From the NCBI RefSeq assembly GCF_902806685.2, contig NC_048542.1:2960533-3024532 (forward strand): a DNA stretch of 64,000 bases. Reading direction: 5' to 3'. Below, piece after piece: positions 59,201 through 64,000 of this stretch. A program made the translations under genes and the position numbers. The notes beneath the pieces are model-generated. The model saw nothing but the letters and a program-made list of their open reading frames with translations, did no database searches and was not told the origin of the DNA. Positions within the stretch are counted from its first letter, which is position 1. Every line of letters starts with the position of its first letter. Origin of the DNA: Maniola hyperantus (lineage: Eukaryota; Arthropoda; Insecta; Lepidoptera; Nymphalidae).

Positions 59201-60277
59201 TCGATCACTTCCCAACGAGTTACATTGTGTGAGTACATAATTTGAGTGTGTTATACACAGCAGATGTTTTGCTTGATTTTTAATTACTTAATATTTTGGC
59301 CTTACCTAACAAAATTTACAACTACCTACATTTCAAATAATTGATAGATGATTACTTATATTAGTTATCATTAGATTTTATTAATCATCACTATTAAAGC
59401 CCACTGTCTAAACGACCCAAGAATCCCACAAGTGCGACTCGTTGGGAACCTATCTTCACTAACACTATCTAATATGGGGTAAAACGGCAGATATTGGGAG
59501 AATTTTTGTATTACAAAAAAGGGCAATACGCGCAATTTATAACTTAAGACCACGCGATTCCCTTCGAGAGAAATTTAAGGAAATAGATATCCTTACTGTA
59601 GCCTCTCAATATATTTATAATAACATAACATAATTTTTGTAAGACAAAATATTCTTAGTTACAAGAAAATTGGTGATCTACACAATAGGCTAACTAGAAA
59701 CAGAGACAAACTTGCAGCTCCTGCCTTCCGCCTCAGGAAAGTCCAAAAGTCATTTGTGGGTATTGGTATTACCTTTTATAATAAAATCCCGCAAACTATT
59801 TTGGACTTACCTTTGCACAAGTTTAAAAAATCTATTAAAAATATGCTCCTGAAAAAAGCATATTACACAATTGAAGATTATCTAAATGATAAAAGAGCGT
59901 GGATTTGACCTGCAGCTCATTCCAGCAACGCACAAGACTGCAAATACTATTTTATACATGGCATAATCTTGTACCTATATCAAATATTTGAAAAGAGCAA
60001 CCGCCGAGTTTCTTGCTGGTTCTTCTCGGCAGGAAAGGCATTCCGAACCAGTGGTATATGCATCCGACTATTCGTAAGCACTTGTAAAAGTTTATACGAA
60101 TAAAAAAAGATTTTCATTTTCATTTTCATTTTAACCATTTCGGTGCCTACTAATAGCTAATACTACTAATACTATTATATCTTCTGTGATATAACCAAAT
60201 AACTAGTTGCTTATTACCTTTTTCCGTATTTTCTGATAAGCAGCGTGCATCTTCAGATCCAGGTGCACAACTAGGTG
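47067..60277 (-). CDS. P1: mosaic pacifastin-type inhibitor precursor, about one domain per exon (5' partial)
   Basis: Exons 5' to 3' on the - strand are 60218-60277, 58335-58502, 57367-57795, 56251-56391, seven copies at 55602-55712 down to 54750-54860, 53823-53881, 52169-52357, 51469-51627, 50640-50807, 50007-50141, 49411-49545, perhaps 48897-48935, 48507-48657, 47662-47817 and 47067-47203 (TAA). All phases agree: phase 1 up to 53.8 kb, phase 0 from there to 48.5 kb, then phase 1 again. With every exon the visible part is 966 residues. Nearly every exon codes one six-cysteine domain (such as NDCNDCWC, YCNDCECAS, GCNTCHC, DCNTCWC). The residue after the 'CT' pair, the P1 site in known pacifastins, is Arg in many, and Leu, Glu, Asn or Ile in others. 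RRKR precedes the domain at 47.7 kb, so the precursor is probably cut into pieces. The signal-peptide exon lies right of 60.3 kb and may be outside the window. Confidence 0.85.
47662..47817 (-). CDS. P1 exon: pacifastin domain after RRKR cleavage site
   Basis: Phase 1 to 1. The domain reads QCVPESVFNQDCNVCRC then CSIKRC, with an acidic tail (Asp/Glu run). The preceding exon ends VRRKR, so cleavage would free this domain. If the donor at 47661 is skipped, the frame reaches a TGA after about 14 residues. Confidence 0.8.
48507..48657 (-). CDS. P1 exon: pacifastin domain with P1-site Arg and C-terminal RRKR
   Basis: The exon reads TCQPGTEFRMDCNKCLC then CTRIDC. The acceptor is a tandem CAG-TAG: only the second AG gives an open frame, because the first would place TAG in frame. 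The start is phase 0 and the end phase 1. Confidence 0.75.
48897..48935 (-). CDS. Possible 39-bp P1 microexon
   Basis: It is flanked by a TTACAG acceptor and a GTATTG donor and keeps phase 0 between its neighbours. It would add 13 basic residues (HLRVNRKIRATAQ). It has no cysteines in this frame, so support is only from splice sites and phase. Confidence 0.3.
49345..50290. repeat. Tandem duplication of a P1 domain exon and its flanks
   Basis: Two copies about 596 bp apart each contain a 135-bp exon (49411-49545 and 50007-50141) and matching flanks on both sides. The exons code near-identical domains (CRPDEVFEMDCNMCRC / CKPDEVFKMGCNLCRC, both with CTRRAC). The shared flanks, with common runs such as 'AACAACTGGTACTCCAAAAC', show the copy is recent. 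Confidence 0.8.
50640..50807 (-). CDS. P1 exon: pacifastin domain, P1-site Arg
   Basis: Phase 0 to 0, acceptor TTCTAG, donor GTAGAT. It reads VCTANRMFIKDCNTCWC then CTRKVC and an acidic tail. Arg-Lys at the reactive site suggests a trypsin-type target by family rule. Confidence 0.82.
51035..51058 (-). CDS. Candidate alternative last exon of P1
   Basis: After a strong TTTTTTTACAG acceptor, frame 0 reads DLQPIVP and then TAA. AATAAA follows on the - strand at 50983-50988, some 47 bases on. Use from the 51.5-kb exon would end P1 early and drop six or more domains. Confidence 0.35.
   Translation of the reverse strand, partial: DLQPIVP
51469..51627 (-). CDS. P1 exon: pacifastin domain, P1-site Asn
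   Basis: Phase 0 to 0. It reads VCKPRGTFYIGCNTCHC then CTNKPC. Asn at the reactive position is unusual for a classical trypsin or chymotrypsin inhibitor. Confidence 0.82.
51735..51860. repeat. Palindromic MITE copy 1
   Basis: An inverted repeat of about 125 bp with ends TTTGACTTTGCTCAGACTTA and its complement, and GTTAAAACGAGACAGATTTA inside. It lies in a P1 intron. Confidence 0.7.
52169..52357 (-). CDS. P1 exon: pacifastin domain with dibasic lead
   Basis: Phase 0 to 0. A basic lead (GRRVIRR) precedes ICKPNAAFKVYCNDCEC and CTNYEC; an acidic tail follows. The dibasic sites suggest the precursor may be cut just before this domain. Confidence 0.82.
52390..52820. repeat. Dispersed ATGCATT motif array in a P1 intron
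   Basis: About nine variants of 'GTTGATGCATTGCAATCATT' recur every 30-75 bp. It is either a decayed minisatellite or a cluster of binding sites. Confidence 0.5.
52881..52925 (-). CDS. Possible alternative first exon of P1
   Basis: ATG at 52925 opens 15 codons (MVKGSTKNKPSDTIE) ending in phase 0 at a GTAAGT donor, in register with the 52.2-kb exon. No acceptor gives an open frame into it from upstream, so it could only be a first exon. It lacks a signal peptide, which makes it doubtful. Confidence 0.25.
53085..53375. repeat. Palindromic MITE copies 2 and 3
   Basis: Two back-to-back copies of the TTTGACTTTGCTCAGAC inverted-repeat element (about 53085-53215 and 53220-53375). Confidence 0.65.
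53823..53881 (-). CDS. P1 linker exon that switches phase from 1 to 0
   Basis: A 59-bp exon between a TTTTTTCAG acceptor and a GTAAGT donor codes TNFKPIDGHSSSEQAQPQN, with no cysteine. It joins the phase-1 domain exons to the phase-0 set. Confidence 0.65.
54750..55712 (-). repeat. Seven tandem copies of a pacifastin domain exon (142-bp unit)
   Basis: Units start at 54750, 54892, 55034, 55176, 55318, 55460 and 55602, each with a 111-bp exon plus 31 bp of spacer. Each exon codes RSCAPGSRWMNDCNDCWC then CTRMGC (P1-site Arg), phase 1 to 1, so any number of copies keeps the frame. Units look identical except the one at 54892-55002, which has four clustered changes, including loss of the sixth Cys (GCN to GWN). 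The spacer has GTAAGC and TTGCAG ends but is far shorter than normal insect introns. Confidence 0.9.
56251..56391 (-). CDS. P1 exon: pacifastin domain, P1-site Glu
   Basis: Phase 1 to 1. It reads DCLPGSRWKSRCNECFC then CTEMAC. It is the closest relative of the seven-copy exon next to it (GSRW shared), so it may be its progenitor. Confidence 0.82.
56755..57035. repeat. Palindromic MITE copies 4 and 5
   Basis: Two neighbouring copies of the same inverted-repeat element (about 56755-56910 and 56910-57035). Confidence 0.65.
57105..57290 (-). mobile_element. LINE 3' fragment, inverted, in P1 intron
   Basis: The end 'CAATCGATAGACGTTCACTA' and the GTGCGAGGTCGCCATTC part match the fragments at 5235 and 8110. 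Confidence 0.55.
57367..57795 (-). CDS. P1 exon: pacifastin domain plus Leu/Pro repeat tail
   Basis: A 429-bp exon, phase 1 to 1. It codes a domain (RCKPRTSFKVDCNTCSC then CTLIGC, P1-site Leu) and then about 100 residues of degenerate LPALPDLPARPE-type repeats without cysteine. The tail is probably an extended linker grown by slippage of an 18-bp unit. Confidence 0.8.
58143..58308. repeat. MITE with GCAAATTGCTATTGCGCTGG ends (copy 1)
   Basis: It shares ends and TGACGTCA cores with 63066-63222, which lies in the opposite orientation. Confidence 0.65.
58335..58502 (-). CDS. P1 exon: pacifastin domain, P1-site Arg
   Basis: Phase 1 to 1. It reads ECLAGSEWESKCHKCRC then CTRVEVC, one residue longer than usual before the last cysteine. 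A basic lead (RERKK) precedes it. Confidence 0.8.
59117..59228. repeat. Small inverted-repeat element
   Basis: TGTGACTCGTTGGGAA and the complement TTCCCAACGAGTTACA bound about 110 bp. Confidence 0.55.
59470..60130 (+). mobile_element. LINE reverse transcriptase C-terminus and 3' end (CR1/Jockey-like)
   Basis: Frames include FVLQKRAIRAIYNLRPRDS, DILTVASQYIYNN, FVRQNILSYKKIGDLHNRL and FYNKIPQTILDLPLHKFKK. A frame break lies near 59630. It is followed by the same 3' tail as at 14485. Confidence 0.7.
60218..60277 (-). CDS. First visible P1 exon (short, two cysteines)
   Basis: A 60-bp exon between TTTTTTTCAG and GTAATA, phase 1 to 1, codes PSCAPGSEDARCLSENTEK. The CAPGS start resembles a domain head, but the rest of the domain is missing. 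It fits the frame of the 58.3-kb exon. Confidence 0.55.
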
Positions 60278-60681
60278 CTGAAAAAAAGGAAACATAACTT
60301 TGATATATGGCATTTACGCTTGAGGTCTTTTGACTTTACTACTCAAGTATTAGAGGCGCCGGGATAACCTAACTGGTAATGTGTGGTACCTACAGCTTTA
60401 AAAATAAACGTTTTTCTTCTTCTTCTTCTTCTTCTGATAACAGTGATGTCTGTAATTTGTATTTTTGTATGCGTTGGTCTTAAGGTACCGACGAGTGGGT
60501 TGAAATGACGCGCCCTGCAGTGCAGCTCAGGTGCGTGGGCACTTTTAAGAATATGGATGTTACAAATTCATGTAATCATAATGAACTAGCAAAGACAATT
60601 TAAACAAAGGCATAGGTGGCGCGATATTAAAGTTATCCCATAAATACCATCCACGAACGGAATAAATTCCATCTTAGTTTG

Positions 60682-61173
60682 TAGGGTGCGTTGGGGTAAG
60701 ATCATAAATAGGGGAAGACCGTATTTGTTAAATATATTCCGAATTAGTACTTATTTTTCTAATCTGGCAAGAAAGCGTGGGACGCCATTTTGTATTGCCC
60801 TACATCCCAGTCCAAGTTGGTCGTTCCAACGCATCGGGCGCGAGTTATGCACGTTATATTGGAAGTGTCGTCTTATAGGATAATAGGACGTATAAGAATG
60901 GATATTCGCTTTCTATGAACTGCCATTGTGGCTTAGAACACAGTTCATAGAAAGAGAATATCCACAATGGCGATTTTAGAAGGTAGTCCGATCTTTACCC
61001 ATGAACGTTCGATTTTTACCAAGGTTTTAAAATTTTATTCACACATTCTATATGTAGCTCATTTATTAATAATCAATTTTCACTATCATTTATTGTGCTT
61101 TTCGCTGTAAAATGAATTTGGCCAACATCTTCCAAACAGAACGAAAAACTGTCCGAACTTACCCCAGCGCACC
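60682..61173. repeat. Element with AGGTGCGCTGGGGTAAG ends
   Basis: 'AGGGTGCGTTGGGGTAAG' and 'CTTACCCCAGCGCACCTT' are inverted ends of a 490-bp element; an imperfect hairpin (60893-60975) sits inside. Confidence 0.65.
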
Positions 61174-62259
61174 TTATACCACATTTATGAGGTGATAACA
61201 TTACATAAAATACCGGCATCAATTTAGAAAAACATCGCCAGTTATCTACTTACTAGCTACTAATCGACCCAGATTACAATACGGGCGAAACAGATTAGAA
61301 AACAAACATTTTTTAATGAAATCAACTGAAAAATTGCAGCGATAGCCTAAATACTTAGGTAGAGGTAGGTAGCTACTTAAATCTATACCGTTTTAGACTA
61401 GAGGCATAAAAGCACTGCTTATCCAAGAAATAGTTTTCTTTTAGTTTTTCCTTGAGAAAGCAGGTAAGTAACGTAATTGGGGATTTTTTGTTGTGGTCAT
61501 TAAAAAAACCTTGTTTATTTAGAGTATTATAAAAAAAAATATATGAATTAATGAATTTAAGCTTATTTCGTGGTTTAACGACATATTTTAATGTAGGGTA
61601 CATACCACGATTAATTTAATGTTTTTATTTGTCGATATTTAAACCCAATTCCTGTCGTGACCACGACCCGTGCAATTGGGTTGAAATATCGACAAATAAT
61701 TTTTTTTTTTTTTTTTTTTAGTAATATTAGCCATATTAAATGACTAATATTCTCCGTTGCTCTCCAATTAAGCGTCAGGCTTGTGCTAGGAGTAGGTACG
61801 ACAATAGTGCAACGGGCGGGGTTTGAACCGTCGACCTTTCGGTTTTCAGTCCACTCCTATACCGGTTGAGCTATTGAGGCTCTATTGATAGGTAGTTAGG
61901 TATAAGTACTTTTTTTCTTTTTTAATTAAGGATTTATTTGTTAAAAATGTTAAAATCAATACCTATACCATCTGTGCCTATAGGTATCTACTTTTCAGTG
62001 TAGTTTGGCGTCTATCTTACGGTGATCTTGTTTATGAAATTCTGCGACCATACATTTTGTGTAGGTAGGTACGTAACTACCCATTATTACGTACTAGCTG
62101 ATGCCCGCGACTTCCGTGGATTTACATTTTTCAAAATCCCGCGGGAACTCTTTGGTTTTACGGGATAAAAAGTAGCCTATAATATGTTTATCCAGGGTAT
62201 AATCTATCTCCATTCCAAATTTCAGCCAAATCCGTAGTTTGTGTGTGAAAGAGTAACAA

Positions 62260-62261
<2 letters not shown>

Positions 62262-62308
<47 letters not shown>
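62262..62308. repeat. (CA)n microsatellite
   Basis: About 23 CA units at the end of a common repeat. Confidence 0.85.
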
Positions 62309-62312
<4 letters not shown>

Positions 62313-62760
62313 AACTTTCGCCTTTATAATATTATTAGTGTGTGATTTAGTTTTGTTTTCAAGTCCTTTATTTTGACTTTTTGTTAAATAAAAAAAAAGG
62401 AATATCGCCCGTCATTCTACGCGTGCGGAATGTCCGATTGTTTTCGCGCCACAAAATTCTAATTTTTCCCAACAATGGCCGCCGTGAATCGGTTTCGTCG
62501 GTCCGCCTGGCCCGATCGTCGAGTTGCCCTTTAACCTGACAATTATTGCAGTTCTATTAATAGCCAGCAACAATTGTCTCGATAATTACCAGTCGACCAA
62601 GATAGCTTTGTCGGCGGGAATTTCGAAAATTCTAACCTAAACAACGGTAACGAACCAATTTAAGGTCGTTCATGTGTGTGTGTGTGGCAATGAATTGATT
62701 AGGTAGCCGTTCTTTACGCTTGTGTGCCTTGTTGGATACATCTCGTTTCTCAGATCTGTA

Positions 62761-63047
62761 CCCGTAGTACAAGATTTTACGTCTCACCAAACGAAACCAA
62801 ATTCGAGAGTCGAAATACTTCTGCGTTACAGTAAAATGGACCTAAACAGTCTTGAATTGAAGTCAAATATTCAATGCCACTGATTTTAATTTCGCAATGT
62901 TTCCGCTTGGAGCGCTGGCTGTAGAAGTGTAGACAAACTTGAGCTTTAAAACAAGGCACTTAAGATCCAGTTTACTGTAACGCGGAAGTATTTCGACTCT
63001 CGAATTTGGTTTGGTTTGGTGAGACGTAAAATCTTGTACTACGGGTA
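62761..63047. repeat. MITE with about 75-bp inverted termini
   Basis: 'GTAGTACAAGATTTTACGTC' and 'GTCGAAATACTTCTGCGTTA' recur as near-exact complements at 62969-63047. Confidence 0.75.
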
Positions 63048-63065
63048 CTGGATAATATTAGACCT

Positions 63066-63222
63066 GCAAATTGCTAATGCGCGTGGTCCCTATTTTAGTG
63101 ACGTCAGCACTAGACTGAAGTTTCCAGCTGATGGTATATTTTTATTTCGGCTGACGTCAAAATGACGTCATTTCGATGCTAATGAGACATGGTTCCAGCG
63201 CAATAGCAATTTGCGGGACTCA
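63066..63222. repeat. MITE with GCAAATTGCTATTGCGCTGG ends (copy 2)
   Basis: It is the inverted relative of the element at 58143-58308, with TGACGTCA-type sites inside. Confidence 0.65.
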
Positions 63223-63904
63223 TAACGTCATTTTTAGGCTCAGTTTACATTGAAAGAGAATCGAAGCGAATTTCTAAAATATTACATAGGTACTTAGCAC
63301 TCCACCTTTTATCTCCACCACGTCTGTGTCCACCATCTTCACCATATGTGTTTCCTACCAACTACAACCCGGGTATCTTTAACACAAGAGTGAATAGGCA
63401 TCTTCTAGGTAAACGCGTCCCATCTTAGGCCGCATCATCACTTTCCATCAAGCGTTTGCCTATAATGAATTAAAAAAAAAATTGCCCTAATGAAAAATTC
63501 GCAGAAATTTTCTTTCTTAGTAGAAACTGGTGCCACAGTTTAACGATTACAAAATTGTGGAGATGTAAAGTCGTTATGCTAAGTATGTAATAAATATGGC
63601 AAGTGGGTTCTCAAATTTTTTTAATAATATTCCTTGAGGTACGAGAATGGTTCTTATGAAGAGAGACAGCAAATGAACTGTCGCATTGCTACTGCTGTCG
63701 CGTTGCTGTCGCTACTGCAAAGTTTTACGTAATCACCCCGCCGCGGCCGGTCAGCTAGTTACTAATAATATTTAGAAATACAGAAAGAAATACCGTCTAA
63801 TTCATTAACGAACAGTTATCGAGAGTTATCTGGGGTCAGGTCGCGGTACGCTGAGTGCTACCACACGAGTAGATATCCCTACAGAGGGGAAGCTTCCTAT
63901 ACAG

Positions 63905-64000
63905 CAACCGCCGAGTTTCTTGCTGGTTCTTCTCGGTAGGAACGGCATTCCGAACCAGTGGTAAATTAAAACTACCTGACTATTCATAAGCACTCGTAAA
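63905..64000 (+). mobile_element. LINE 3' end, cut by the window edge
   Basis: It matches the tail at 14485-14600 almost base for base. Confidence 0.65.

Larger units (their letters stand above)
60278..64000. other. Right end: no supported gene, several inverted-repeat elements
   Basis: The signal-peptide exon of P1 was sought here on the - strand and not found. The stretch holds a family 2 SINE, (CA)n, three inverted-repeat elements and a CpG-rich patch at 62400-62660. Confidence 0.5.

Noticed and set aside
62094..62309. Frame with alternating Cys-Val
   Set aside because: It is a (CA)n microsatellite.

Overview
This window is nuclear DNA of an insect, most likely a butterfly or moth. The genes are split into short exons with GT-AG introns. 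The background is AT-rich and filled with tRNA-derived SINEs, 3' stubs of LINE retrotransposons, short inverted-repeat elements and the 'ACTAATATTATAAATGCGAA' class of repeats that litter lepidopteran genomes. No bacterial, viral or organellar genes are seen. Names rest on reading exons, splice phases and cysteine patterns by eye; no database was searched.

Left part (1-8.9 kb, + strand): the 3' twelve exons of a secreted cysteine-rich protein whose 5' end lies outside the window. It has two related CxCC-type modules, then a thyroglobulin type-1-like domain. Middle-left (10.9-24.2 kb, + strand): a complete eight-exon GMP reductase gene of 346 codons, with the catalytic Cys at residue 186. Its introns hold most of the repeats in that stretch.

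Right part (27.6-60.3 kb, - strand): a cluster of pacifastin-type serine protease inhibitor precursors (domain pattern C-x9-12-C-N-x-C-x-C-x(n)-C-T-x-x-x-C). From 5' to 3' (right to left) it contains: (i) P1, a mosaic gene with roughly one domain per exon (47,067->60,277, 5' end off the window), including seven tandem copies of a 111-bp domain exon separated by only 31 bp; (ii) P2, a signal-peptide exon and one domain exon that can join either of two 3' ends (P2a 43,151, P2b 38,854); (iii) P3, a signal-peptide exon plus one 1.95-kb exon with about 13 domains, followed by an orphan terminal exon at 34,582-34,817; (iv) P4, a signal-peptide exon plus a long exon with an acidic repeated linker; (v) P5, two exons without an obvious signal-peptide exon of their own. 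All 5' junctions are phase 1, so the orphan exons can be read in frame from the upstream signal-peptide exons. The products should be secreted, multi-headed inhibitors of trypsin- or chymotrypsin-like proteases, as known for pacifastins that restrain the prophenoloxidase cascade. The P1-site residues differ widely between domains.

The rest of the window (24.3-27.6, 30.1-32.6 and 60.3-64 kb) shows mobile-element debris and AT-rich sequence with no gene I can support.
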